Shown piece by piece: positions 1 to 9,469 of a DNA stretch of 60,663 bases. The translations under genes and the position numbers were made by a program. The stretch's first letter is position 1. Every line of letters starts with the position of its first letter. The stretch comes from an uncultured Bacteroidota bacterium (GTDB lineage: Bacteria; Bacteroidota; Bacteroidia; Bacteroidales; P3): assembly GCA_902762805.1 (NCBI GenBank), contig CACWPQ010000016.1, positions 1 to 60,663 on the forward strand, in the 5' to 3' direction. The notes below the pieces were generated by a model, which saw nothing but the letters and a program-made list of their open reading frames with translations, was not told the origin of the DNA and made no database searches.

Positions 1-3000
1 TGACCGAGGTGCCGGCGAGGTAGGTGCCGGCGCCGGTGACGGTGCCGCGGGTGGCGTCGTAGTTGACCGTGACGGTGTACTGGTCGGGATCGGTGCCGTT
101 GGCGGCGAAGATGGCCGAGAGGTTGACGTCAGCGGTGGCGGTGAAGACGTAGGGGTTGGCGGTGGAGACCTGCGTGGCGCCGTCCATCCAGGCCACGAAA
201 TGGTAGCCCGCATTGGCGGTGGCGGTGAGTGTCACCTGGGCGCCGGACTCGTAGGTGCCTGCTCCGAGGACGCTGCCCATGGTCTCGTCGGCCGTGACGC
301 TGACGGTGACCGTAGTGACCGTGGCCTCGAAGGTGGCGGTGAGGGCGGTGTTGGCCGTGACGGTGAAGGTGTAGGGGTTGGCGGTGGAGACCGTGGCGCC
401 AGCGGCGTCGGTCCAGGCGACGAAGCGGTAGCCGGCATTGGCCGTGGCGGTGGCGGTGAAGCTGCCGTTCTCGACCACGGTGGTGTTGCCCGCGGGGCTC
501 ACGCTGCCCATGGCGGCATCGGCAGAGGCGAGGGTGACGGTGTAGTAGGTCGGGTCGGGAGCACCGGCGGCGGTACGCACCTCGATGTCGTCGACGAACC
601 AGTACCAGTTGGTGGCGGCCACGTTGTAGCGGAAGGCTATACGGGCGCCGGCAGGTGCTGCGGCGAACTGGACGGTGTCGGTGACGAACTGGAAGGAGGT
701 GGTGGAGCCGGGCTGGTAGAAGTGGCTCTTTTCGAAGCGCTGCACCTCGACGAAGGTGGTGGAGTCGGTCGGGTCGGTGATGTAGCCGACGCTGATGGAG
801 CCGGAGGAGCTGCCTTCAGGACGGCTGGCGAACTGCATCTCGAGGGTGCTGACGGGCGCCTGGAACTCGGGCAGGACGGCCAGGATGTGGGCAACGCTGC
901 CGTTGGGGTAGAAGCGCATGGCGGAGCCGGAGACGGCATAGGAGGTGGAGGGGTTGACATAGCCGGCGCTGCGGAGGATGGTCCAGCAGTCGAAGTCGGT
1001 GGCGACGTTGTTGTTGGGATAGGAGTTGAAGTCCTCGTTCCACGGCAGGGCGACGATGGCGCCGCAGGGGGTGCGGAAGGTGATGCTCTCGGCGCGAGCG
1101 GTGTCGGAGCCGCCGCAGAAGGCGCGGACGGAGGCGACATAGGCGCTGCTGTGGGCGAGGCCGGAGAAGGTGTAGGAGGGGGTGCTGGCGGTGCCGACGA
1201 GGGTGCCGTCGAGGTAGACGAGCCAGGAGGTCTCGCTGCCGCCGGCGGTCCAGTTGATGGTGGCGCCGCTCTCGGCGATGGAGGTGCCGTCGACGGCGAG
1301 GCCGTTCACAGGCATACAGGCGTCGAGGTCCTCAATCCAGAGGTCGTTGATGTAGGCGTAGGCAGAGGTGGAGGTGCCGGTGTTGTAGCTGGCAAAGACC
1401 ACGCGGTTGCCGCTGCCGGTGTAGTTGTTGAGGTAGACCACGCGCTCTTCGAAGGTAGAGCTGGTGCCGGCGAAGCCGACGAGGGTGTCGACCCAGGTGA
1501 GGGTGGTGCCGTCGAGGACACCGACCTTGATGCCGTAGTTGACGTTGGAGGAGGAGGCATTGATGCGGACCTGCTTGGTGCTGAGGTCGGCGTCGAGCTC
1601 GGGCGTGGCGATGGTGTTGGTGAGGCTGTTGAGGTAGAGGGCGCTCTGGCCGCCAGTGGTGGAGATGTAGGGGCCGGCGGAGACCCAGCAGGGCGAGAGG
1701 GCGTTGTCGAAGCTCTCGTAGAAGGGCACGGCGACGGGGGCGCAGCCGGTGAAGGTGCCGACGGTGGTGCTCCAGGCGGTGTCGGTGCCGCAGAGGGCGC
1801 CGATGCGGAAGTGGTAGTAGGTGGCCGGCAAGAGGTTCTCGACGGTGGCGGTGGTGGTGGTGGCGGTGGCGGCGGCGGTCCAGGCGATGCCGTCGGTGCT
1901 GTACTGGACAGCCCACTGGGTTTCAGTGCCGGTGGCCATCCAGGTGAGGGAGACGCTGGCGGTGTCGACAGCGGAGATGACAGCCATGGGGGCCGTGCAG
2001 GAGCTGACGGCGCAGTTGCCGTGGAAGAGGATGTTGGGGAGTTTCTTGGAGGTGATGGTGTTGTAGCCGCCGGTGGCATAGGTGCTCATGGAGAAGCCGC
2101 TGGCATCGCTGTACCAAGTGGCGGTGCAGGTGTCGGCCACTTCCATGGCATCCCAGTAGAAGCCACTGAAGCTGCCGGTGTTGTTGTGCATGCCGACGAT
2201 GAGGTTGCTCGTGCCGTCGTAGACGAAGGGTGTGGTGAGGGTGAGGGTGACCCAGCCGGTGGAGGCGACGCTCATCGAGGCGCTGGAGAGCACGAGGGTG
2301 AGCGAGTCGGGCGCCATGTGGTTGGCGATGGTGACCTTGCTGCGGGTGGTGTGGCCGAGGTAGAGGGAGACGGTGCGGGTGAGGTAGCTAGTGGGGACGT
2401 TGTTGATGCTGAAGGAGATGGCATTGATGGTGTCCACACCGCTGAGTATCGAGGCGGGATAGAGCATCTCGCAGAAGCCATAGTTGTAGTTGCCGCGCAT
2501 GGGGGCGTCGTAGTGGGTGACGTTGCCGATGACGGAGGCGCAGGCCTCGGGAGCGGGCGAGAAGGTGGCCTCGACGGCGGAGGCGCTGTCGGGATCGCAG
2601 ACGGTGCGGAAGGTGGCCTTGTAGTTGTGGCCAACCTGGAGGCCGGAGAAGAAGTGGTAGGTGGCGCCTGTGGCGGGCTCGGTGACGGTGGTGCTGTCGG
2701 TGAGGTCGAGGAGGGTGACGATTACCTCGGTGGCGGCCAGACCGCGTTCGTCAAGCTCCCAGGTGAAGCTGGCGGCGGCGGTGGTGGTGTTGGTGCGGGT
2801 GAGGTTGAGGATGGGGTAGCAGGAGCGGGTGGTGGTGAAGTTGCCCATGGGGCGCCAGTGGGAGACCTCGTTGCCGCAGTTGGCGCGGACCCAGGCGTAG
2901 TAGCGCGTGTCGGGGGCCAGCGAGCTGTCGGTGTGGGTGAGGTCGGTGATACCGGTGACGGTGATGGCGGCGGTGTCGTTCACGTCGTCGACGGTGGCGA

Positions 3001-6000
3001 AGCGGAGCTCGTAGTTGCCGGTGCCTTCCTCGTCATCCCAGGCGAAGGTGGCGCCATAGTAGTAGACGTCGCTGATGGTGGGGTTGGTGGGACGGACACA
3101 GGTGGTGATGGGCTCGATGTTGAGGTCGTCGATATTCCAGGAGTTGCCGCCCGTACCTTTGTGGCGCATGGCAGCGCGGGCACCGGCGGGGGCGGTGGCC
3201 ATGGAGACCTCCACCTCGTGGTGGACGTTGACGCCGGCATCGGAGTAGCTGTAGGTCTCAACAGGGACGAAGGTGGTGGTGTCGGAAGCATCCTCGACGT
3301 AGCCTACCTCGAAGGTGCCATAGCTGGCGCCGGTGCCGCCAGTGCGCAGGAAGAAGCGTAGCTGGAGGGTGTTGAGCTCGACGTCGGTGGCGGGCAGAAT
3401 GGCTACGTTGTTATAGTTCGAATAGGTGAACTGGAGGGCGCGGCTGCCGGAGTTGGTGTAGGAGGAGCTGACGCGGACGCGGTTATAGTCGGTGCTGCCG
3501 ACGCGGGTGGGGAAGGAGGTCCAGCAGTCGGGCGTAAGGTCGGTGGTCATACCTTCAAAGCCGGTGAAGTAGGGTGTGGTGATGGGGCCGCACTCGGTGC
3601 GCACCGTGCCGGTGACCCAGTGGGCATTGGGGTTGCAGAGGGCGCGGAGGAAGTAGTGGTAGACAGTGTTGGAGGCGAGGCCGGTGAAGGTGTGGGTGGT
3701 GTCGGTGATGGAGGCCACGGTGATGGCGGCGGGGTCGCTGACACTATCGGAGGGGCTGAGCACCAAGGTGTAGCCTGCGGGGGCAACGCTGGGGTCGCTC
3801 CAGCGAAGGGTGATGCTGCTGTCGGTGGCCGAAGTGGAGGCTATGGAAGGACGCAGGCAGTTGGCGGAGCCGACGAAGAGGTTGTCGAGCCAGAGATAGT
3901 TGTCGGCATCGGATGTGGTGGAGCCGCCGAAGAAGGCGATGCGTACCTGCTGGCCGGTGTAGGCGCTCAGGTGGAGGGAGATGTTGGTGGGGGTGGGGGT
4001 GAGGCTGTAGTAGGCGTAGTCGTCGCGCGAGGAGTCGGAACCCCACTGTGCGAGGGGTGTCCAGGTGGAGCCGTCGGTGCTGATGGCTACAACGAAGCGG
4101 TCGTCGGCACCGTTGGTCTGCGCAGCGCCATAGGTGTAGGGGCTGGTAGCCGTGCCGCTACCGGAAGAGCTGTATGCAGTCAGAGCCACGTCGAAGCTGA
4201 GGGCGGCGTCCTCGGTGAGGTCGATGGTAGGCGAAACGAGCCAGTACTTGTTGTTGCCATATATATTGATGCGCAGGAAGTTGGGCTCGAAGGGGAAGAC
4301 ATATACTGACGAGCTAGTGGAGGAGGGTTGGATGCTCCAGCCGGAGGTGGTGGTAGTGGCGGGGGTGACGGTGTCGAAGGCGCCGCTGTAGCGGTTCCAG
4401 CAGTCGCTGAAGGTGGTGCTTGCATCGAAGTCCTCATCGAAGGGGAGGGCATAGGCGGCACAGGGGGTGCGGAAGATGACGGGGGTCCAGTTGGTCACAT
4501 CGTTGCCGCAGACGGTGCGCACCCAAGCGTAGTAAGTGGTGTTGGGAGTGAGGCCGGTGATGGTGGCGTTGGTGTCGGCACTGGCGGTGACGGTGACGGC
4601 GTCGGGGTCCTCGGTGTTGTTGGTGGTGGCGTAGCGCACCTCAAAGCTGCCGGAGAGATCGCCGGTCCAGGCGATGGAGGCGGAGGTGGCAGAGAGGGCG
4701 GTCACCACGGGGTCGGTGGCACGCTCGCAACCGTTGTTGATGGCGATGCCCACCTCGTCGATATAGACGGAGGAGCTGCCGGTCTTGCGGAAGGCGAGAT
4801 AGGGGGTGCCGGTGAAGGTGACGGTGTCGGTATATATAGTGTATTCAGTATACGTATTGCCGTTGCCGCCGGAGATGGTCTTCAGGGGGACGAAGGAGTT
4901 CAGGGAATCGGGGCTGGAGACGAGGCCGACGGTGAGGTCGCCGCTGGAGAAGCGAGCCCAGAAGGAGATTTCAAGCTCGTTGGCCGCGGCGGGGATGGCC
5001 GGGGTGATGGCATAGACAGTGGAGGTTGAGGTGGCGGGGTAGAGATAGAGGGAGTTGGAGCCGTCGTGGGGTGTGGAGTTGGAGGCATAGGCGGAACCGG
5101 AGCCGTTGATGACGGTGTTCCAGCAGAGGACGCCGGTGCTGTTGCTGCCGGTGGGCATGCCCTCGAAGCTTTCGAAGTAGGGGAGCACCATGTCGGCGCA
5201 GGCGGTGTAGATGGAGGCGGTGTTGCTCCAGACGGTGTCGCCGGAGGCGCAGACGGTGCCGAGGCGGAAGCCGTACAGGGTGCGGGCGTTGAGGCTGGAG
5301 ACGGTGTAGGGCGAGGCGGTCACAGTGCCACCATCGGTCCAGACGGTGTCGGCGGCGGCGCGATACTGGAGGATCCAGGAGGTCTCGTCGAGGCCGGCCA
5401 CCCACTCGAGGTCGACGCTGCTGACGTCGCTACCGGCGGCCAGCAGGTTGGCGCCGATGCATTCGACGTTGCAGGTGCCCACGAAGCGGATGTTGGGGCG
5501 TGAGGTGGCGTGAGCAGCATTGCCACTCGGTGTCATGGGGCTGGTTATGTTGATCGGGTCGTCGTTGCGGTTATGGAGGGTCTTGTAGCCGTCGGTGTTG
5601 TGGGTGGCGAAGGAGGGGCGAGTGGAGGAATAGGGGCTGAAGCGATGGAGGGTGACGACGAGGTTGTCGCCGGAGCCGGAGACCACATAGGGGGTGTCGA
5701 AGGTGATGGTGTACCATCCGGCGCCGGTGGTGGCGAGGGTCTTGCCCGAGGCCACCTGGGTGAGCTGGGTGGTGGGGATGTAGTCGGAGGTGTTGGTGAA
5801 GCTAGTCTTGTTGGTTACGCCCATGTAGACATTGATACCGCCGATGGTGCCCGAGCTGGAAGCTACCTGAAGGGAGATGCCGTAGATGGTGTCCATGCCG
5901 ACAATCGAGCTGCGGGAGTAGAGCATCTGTGAGTAGGAATAGTTGAAGTAGCCCGCAAGAGGATAGTAGTCGGTGGAGCCTGTGCCGGAGGCGCCGGCAT

Positions 6001-7909
6001 CGGAGTTCACCTCGCCGCAGACGGTGGTGGTGAAAGTGCCGGTGAGGGCGGTGGAGGTGTCGGGGTCGCAGATAGTGCGGATGTAGACGGTGTAGGTGTG
6101 GCCGGAGGTGAGGCCGGTGAGGAAGTAGGTGGTGCCGGTGACCTCGTCGGACTGGAGGGTGGCGGAGGAGTCGCTCTGGTCGCGCCAGGAGACGATGACG
6201 CCGGTGGGCTCGTAGCCGCGGCCTGCGTTGGCATACTCCCAGGAGAAGGAGGCCGAGGTGTAGCTTACACTATTGATGACGGCGTTGCCGACGGGGTAGC
6301 AGGTGAGGTCGGTGGTGAAGGCTGGGAACTGGCGCCAGCCGGTCTGCTCGGAGCCGCAGTTGGAGCGGATCCAGGCGTAGTAGGTGGTGCCGGGCTGGAG
6401 GCCGGTGAGGGTGTAGGGGTTGGAGCTGACGCCGGTCTCGATGGTGGCATAGACCACGTCGGGGCTGGTGCCGAAGGCGATGTCGTAGGACGAGGCGCCG
6501 ACGGTGTCGGTCCAGGCGAGGGTGGCGTTATCGTAGGTGATGCCGTTCACGAGCAGGTTGTCCGGGCGGTAGCAGGAGGTGCCGGCGGTGACGGAGATGT
6601 CGTCGATATAAGCGCTCCAGCCGTTGGTGGCGCGTGCGCGGAAAGCAAGGTAGACGGTGCCGGTGAGGGTGGTGGTGTCGGTGCGGAACTCATACTCCTG
6701 CCAGGTGGAGCCGTTGCCGCCGTTGAGGGTGAAGAAGGGGACGAAGGTGGTGGAGTCGGCGGGGTTGGTCATGAGGCCGGCCTCGAAGGAGGTCATCGAG
6801 CTGGAGACAGAGGCCCAGAAGGAGACCGTGAGGTTGTTGGCCTGCTCGGGCAGTGCACCGGAGATGAGATACTGCTCGCCATAGGGATAGAGGTAGGCGG
6901 CAGCGGTGCCGGAGTGGCGGGAGGAAGTGCTGACATAGAGGCGGCTGGAAGAGGAGGTGGAGGTTTCGAGCGTGGTCCAGCAGACGGGTGTGTTGCCGGT
7001 GCCGGTGGGCATGCCCTCGAAGCCTTCGAAGAGGGGGAGGGTTATGTTGCCGCAGGCAGTGCGGACGGAGATGGAGGTCCAGCCGGACTGGGTGGAGCCA
7101 CAGTTGGCCTGAATGGAGACGTTATAGACGGTGTTGGGTTCGAGGGAGGAGACACTGTAGGGAGAGGAGACGTTGTATTCGTAGGTGGTGTCGATGCCGT
7201 GGATCATGCGGAAGTTGTAGGAGGCGGAGGTGTTGGAGGTGTCGATCCAAGAGAGGGTGAAGCCGGAGGAGGTGGTATCGGAGGCGGCGAGGGCCTTGGG
7301 GCGGTAGCACATGTCCAGGGTGCCGGCGGTGTAGGTGAAGGTGACCTTGGGGAGGAAGGAGCGACGGGTGGGGCTGGAGATGCTGGAGATGCCGCTGCTG
7401 TTGTAGCCCGACACGGAGGCATTGGAGTGGTTGATGCCGTAGAAATAGGCGCGGCTGTAGTTGCCGTCGGTGACGGAGTAGAACTCAACGAGCAGGTTGC
7501 CGCCACTGTAAGTGTAGGGCTCGTCGAGCGCGATGGCCATGGTGCCGGCGCTGACGGTCAGGGTGCCGATGTAGGCGTCGGCCTCGGAGGCAGTGTTGAA
7601 GAATGCTGCACTGCCGAAAACGGAGTCTGTCACCTCGGAGAATTTGACGGCGATGGTGGAGGACCAGGCATCTTCGGGAGCCTGCGATACATAGAACGTC
7701 AGGTCCGTGATGGTGGTGCCGGAGATGGAACCCAGCATCGAAGCGGGGTAGATGAATTGCGCGCGGCAAAAATCATCGAGATAGTAGCCATAGACGGGCA
7801 CGTACTCGTTGGTGGTCGTGCCGTTGGCCACCGTCAGGGTCTGCTGCGCCTGAGAGGCCAGGGGCAGGAGGAGGGCCAGGAGAGCCCACAGTGATAGCAG
7901 TTTCTTCAT
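1..7909 (-). CDS. Giant secreted multi-domain (FN3 / anchor-type / InlB-like repeat) protein, 5' part
   Basis: Partial: the frame stays open from the ATG at 7909 to the left edge, giving about 2636 codons with no stop. Residues 1-22 are a signal peptide (MKKLLSLW..., cleavage near SQA-QQ). A beta-sandwich module with YPAS(M/I)L- or MLY-type motifs occurs three times, near residues 30-190, 630-790 and 1790-1950. Fibronectin-III-like domains opening with CYRP/CYPV and containing 'TTYYAWVR' are interleaved with jelly-roll modules of the choice-of-anchor type (FEGFEGMPTG, WFVDDIEV). From about residue 2455 there are InlB-like repeats ending in 'NPYTFTVTA'. I infer a surface or extracellular adhesin-like protein, probably exported by T9SS, but its C-terminal sorting domain would lie outside the window. 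No catalytic domain was recognised, and the ligand is unknown. Confidence 0.9.
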   Translation of the reverse strand, partial: MKKLLSLWALLALLLPLASQAQQTLTVANGTTTNEYVPVYGYYLDDFCRAQFIYPASMLGSISGTTITDLTFYVSQAPEDAWSSTIAVKFSEVTDSVFGSAAFFNTASEADAYIGTLTVSAGTMAIALDEPYTYSGGNLLVEFYSVTDGNYSRAYFYGINHSNASVSGYNSSGISSISSPTRRSFLPKVTFTYTAGTLDMCYRPKALAASDTTSSGFTLSWIDTSNTSASYNFRMIHGIDTTYEYNVSSPYSVSSLEPNTVYNVSIQANCGSTQSGWTSISVRTACGNITLPLFEGFEGMPTGTGNTPVCWTTLETSTSSSSRLYVSTSSRHSGTAAAYLYPYGEQYLISGALPEQANNLTVSFWASVSSSMTSFEAGLMTNPADSTTFVPFFTLNGGNGSTWQEYEFRTDTTTLTGTVYLAFRARATNGWSAYIDDISVTAGTSCYRPDNLLVNGITYDNATLAWTDTVGASSYDIAFGTSPDVVYATIETGVSSNPYTLTGLQPGTTYYAWIRSNCGSEQTGWRQFPAFTTDLTCYPVGNAVINSVSYTSASFSWEYANAGRGYEPTGVIVSWRDQSDSSATLQSDEVTGTTYFLTGLTSGHTYTVYIRTICDPDTSTALTGTFTTTVCGEVNSDAGASGTGSTDYYPLAGYFNYSYSQMLYSRSSIVGMDTIYGISLQVASSSGTIGGINVYMGVTNKTSFTNTSDYIPTTQLTQVASGKTLATTGAGWYTITFDTPYVVSGSGDNLVVTLHRFSPYSSTRPSFATHNTDGYKTLHNRNDDPINITSPMTPSGNAAHATSRPNIRFVGTCNVECIGANLLAAGSDVSSVDLEWVAGLDETSWILQYRAAADTVWTDGGTVTASPYTVSSLNARTLYGFRLGTVCASGDTVWSNTASIYTACADMVLPYFESFEGMPTGSNSTGVLCWNTVINGSGSAYASNSTPHDGSNSLYLYPATSTSTVYAITPAIPAAANELEISFWARFSSGDLTVGLVSSPDSLNSFVPLKTISGGNGNTYTEYTIYTDTVTFTGTPYLAFRKTGSSSVYIDEVGIAINNGCERATDPVVTALSATSASIAWTGDLSGSFEVRYATTNNTEDPDAVTVTASADTNATITGLTPNTTYYAWVRTVCGNDVTNWTPVIFRTPCAAYALPFDEDFDASTTFSDCWNRYSGAFDTVTPATTTTSGWSIQPSSTSSSVYVFPFEPNFLRINIYGNNKYWLVSPTIDLTEDAALSFDVALTAYSSSGSGTATSPYTYGAAQTNGADDRFVVAISTDGSTWTPLAQWGSDSSRDDYAYYSLTPTPTNISLHLSAYTGQQVRIAFFGGSTTSDADNYLWLDNLFVGSANCLRPSIASTSATDSSITLRWSDPSVAPAGYTLVLSPSDSVSDPAAITVASITDTTHTFTGLASNTVYHYFLRALCNPNAHWVTGTVRTECGPITTPYFTGFEGMTTDLTPDCWTSFPTRVGSTDYNRVRVSSSYTNSGSRALQFTYSNYNNVAILPATDVELNTLQLRFFLRTGGTGASYGTFEVGYVEDASDTTTFVPVETYSYSDAGVNVHHEVEVSMATAPAGARAAMRHKGTGGNSWNIDDLNIEPITTCVRPTNPTISDVYYYGATFAWDDEEGTGNYELRFATVDDVNDTAAITVTGITDLTHTDSSLAPDTRYYAWVRANCGNEVSHWRPMGNFTTTRSCYPILNLTRTNTTTAAASFTWELDERGLAATEVIVTLLDLTDSTTVTEPATGATYHFFSGLQVGHNYKATFRTVCDPDSASAVEATFSPAPEACASVIGNVTHYDAPMRGNYNYGFCEMLYPASILSGVDTINAISFSINNVPTSYLTRTVSLYLGHTTRSKVTIANHMAPDSLTLVLSSASMSVASTGWVTLTLTTPFVYDGTSNLIVGMHNNTGSFSGFYWDAMEVADTCTATWYSDASGFSMSTYATGGYNTITSKKLPNILFHGNCAVSSCTAPMAVISAVDTASVSLTWMATGTETQWAVQYSTDGIAWTAAATATTTTATVENLLPATYYHFRIGALCGTDTAWSTTVGTFTGCAPVAVPFYESFDNALSPCWVSAGPYISTTGGQSALYLNSLTNTIATPELDADLSTKQVRINASSSNVNYGIKVGVLDGTTLTWVDTLVGFAGTSSTFEERVVYLNNYTGSGNRVVFASYNTGTSTSAYAYINDLWIEDLDACMPVNGLAVDGTSIAESGATINWTAGGSETSWLVYLDGTLVGTASTPSYTFSGLAHSSAYVASVRAFCGGSDTARAESITFRTPCGAIVALPWNEDFNSYPNNNVATDFDCWTILRSAGYVNPSTSYAVSGSAMRFYPNGSVAHILAVLPEFQAPVSTLEMQFASRPEGSSSGSISVGYITDPTDSTTFVEVQRFEKSHFYQPGSTTSFQFVTDTVQFAAAPAGARIAFRYNVAATNWYWFVDDIEVRTAAGAPDPTYYTVTLASADAAMGSVSPAGNTTVVENGSFTATATANAGYRFVAWTDAAGATVSTANPYTFTVTANTALTATFEATVTTVTVSVTADETMGSVLGAGTYESGAQVTLTATANAGYHFVAWMDGATQVSTANPYVFTATADVNLSAIFAANGTDPDQYTVTVNYDATRGTVTGAGTYLAGTSV

Positions 7910-8237
7910 AATGTTTATGTGTTTATATTATTACTATTTTTAATTCAATACAATAGAAATCAAGGCATAAGGGAGGTTGTGGGAGCAAGGGTGAGTTTGC
8001 AAAGCAGTGGTGCAAATATAAACATTTTTTTCGAATATGGAGATTTTAACATAATTTAACAATGGTTGAATGGGTGGGGTACGGTAGGGGAACGGTAGGG
8101 GTTCTCTAGGGTAATAGATAGGCCTTTTCCCATTATTACCCATCGATGGGTAATGATGGAAACTTTACCCATGTTTTTTGGTGCGGCACAATAAAGCGGG
8201 CTTTTTTGTGTTAATGGGGCTATAGAATTGACATTCC
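7910..8237. other. Divergent intergenic region with G-tract array
   Basis: This 328 bp gap separates the giant minus-strand gene from the plus-strand peptidase operon. It holds a possible promoter for the giant gene (TATATTTG on the minus strand, 8020-8013, without a clear -33 box). It also holds G-tract repeat locus A and an AT-rich stretch before the GTG start at 8238. No convincing promoter for the peptidase operon was found. Confidence 0.6.
8075..8153 (+). repeat. 11-bp G-tract array with palindromic tail, locus A
   Basis: G-tracts begin at 8076, 8087, 8098 and 8109, exactly 11 bp apart, with 7-base spacers (tacggta, aacggta, ttctcta). They are followed by a tail shared with the loci near 35.1 and 60.5 kb, which contains GGCCTTTTCCCATTATTA and the perfect 18-base palindrome TTACCCATCGATGGGTAA (8136-8153). 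Four G-tracts with short loops could fold into a G-quadruplex on the plus strand. No coding potential was seen and the function is unknown. Confidence 0.85.
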
Positions 8238-9455
8238 GTGTACGAATACCATACGCTAGCCAACGGGCTGAAAATCATATTGAGCCGCACCCCCTCGCGG
8301 GTGGCTTATTCGGGTGTGTACATCGGCGTCGGCAGCCGCGACGAACGTGGCTCGGACGAGGGTATCGCCCACTTCATCGAGCATTCGCTCTTCAAAGGCA
8401 CCGCTCACCGCCACGCCTACCACATACAGAACCGCATCGATGGCGTAGGCGGCGAGTTGAACGCCTTCACCACCAAGGAGGAGACCTGCGTCTATGCCTC
8501 GTCGCTCACCGAGCATCTGGAGCGCTGCCTCGAGCTCTTCGCCGACATATTGTTCCACAGCACCTTCCCGGCCAAGGAAATCGAGAAGGAGAAGGATGTG
8601 GTGCTGGAGGAGATTAACGCCTACAGCGACTCGCCGGCCGAGCTCATCTTCGACCAGTATGAGGAGCAGGCGTTTGCCGGCCATCCGGTGGCGCACAACA
8701 TCTTGGGGTCGAAGAAGAATGTGAAGCGTTTCACCACGGAGCGCCTGCTGCAGTTTGTGCAGGGGAACTACACGCCGGGCCGCATGGTGGTTACCGTGGC
8801 GGGCGATGTGCGGATGGAGCGCCTGGTGCGCCTCTGCGAGAAGCACTTCGGCCACTACGGGAACCGCCCCTCCGCCGTCGACCGCACACAGAGGCCGCTC
8901 TTCCAGCCTTTCGACCGCTACGTCAACCGCCACACCCATCAGGCCCACCTCCTCATCGGATGCCAGGCGCCCGACGTCTACCACAAGGACAAGACCGCCT
9001 TCTCGTTGCTGAACAACCTTCTGGGCGGCCCTGCCATGAACTCGCGCCTCAACGTGGCTGTGCGCGAGCATTACGGCTTCTGCTACAATATCGAATCCCA
9101 GTACGTACCTTTTTCCGACACGGGGCTTTTCTATATCTATGCCGGCGTGGACCTCGGGGCGGTGGAGCGTGCGCGCGCCATCATTGTGGACGAGCTGCGC
9201 CGCATGGCAGACACCGCGCTGACCGACAAGCAGCTGCGGTCGGCCCAGCGGCAGATGATAGGGCAGGTGTCGATCAACGACGACTACGGCATGAACGAGA
9301 TGCAGTCCATAGGCAAAGCCTATCTATGCTACGACCACGTGAACACGCTGGAGGAGATGGAGGCCGACCTGATGGCCGTCACGGCCGACGATGTGCGGCG
9401 CGTGGCGCAGGAACGCTTTGTGCCGGAACGCTTTGGAACGCTGATTTATAACTAA
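8238..9455 (+). CDS. M16 family zinc metallopeptidase
   Basis: 405 residues, matching the usual single-unit size of bacterial M16 (pitrilysin/insulinase-like) peptidases. The inverted zinc motif HFIEH is at residues 45-49 (HxxEH), and the third ligand is probably a Glu in 'VVLEEINAY' near residue 125. The C-terminal half carries the typical M16 second domain ('GGPAMNSRLNVAVRE'). The start is GTG at 8238: an in-frame TGA lies at 8229 and no ATG precedes the conserved N-terminus. No signal peptide is visible, so the enzyme is probably cytoplasmic and degrades peptides or processes a partner. It opens a three-gene operon, with 14 bp to the next gene. Confidence 0.92.
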   Translation: MYEYHTLANGLKIILSRTPSRVAYSGVYIGVGSRDERGSDEGIAHFIEHSLFKGTAHRHAYHIQNRIDGVGGELNAFTTKEETCVYASSLTEHLERCLELFADILFHSTFPAKEIEKEKDVVLEEINAYSDSPAELIFDQYEEQAFAGHPVAHNILGSKKNVKRFTTERLLQFVQGNYTPGRMVVTVAGDVRMERLVRLCEKHFGHYGNRPSAVDRTQRPLFQPFDRYVNRHTHQAHLLIGCQAPDVYHKDKTAFSLLNNLLGGPAMNSRLNVAVREHYGFCYNIESQYVPFSDTGLFYIYAGVDLGAVERARAIIVDELRRMADTALTDKQLRSAQRQMIGQVSINDDYGMNEMQSIGKAYLCYDHVNTLEEMEADLMAVTADDVRRVAQERFVPERFGTLIYN

Positions 9456-9469
9456 CACCCACACGACCC

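Noticed and set aside
200..3361. Long plus-strand ORF (over 1000 codons) across the giant gene, rich in Gly/Val/Ala
   Set aside because: It is antisense to a clear reading frame with signal peptide, FN3 domains and repeats. Codon bias of the GC-rich minus-strand gene removes stops from the opposite frame.
8204..8230. Promoter for the M16 peptidase operon (TTTG, then TAGAATTG)
   Set aside because: The spacer is only about 14 bases and the -7 box has a mismatch, so the call would be weak.
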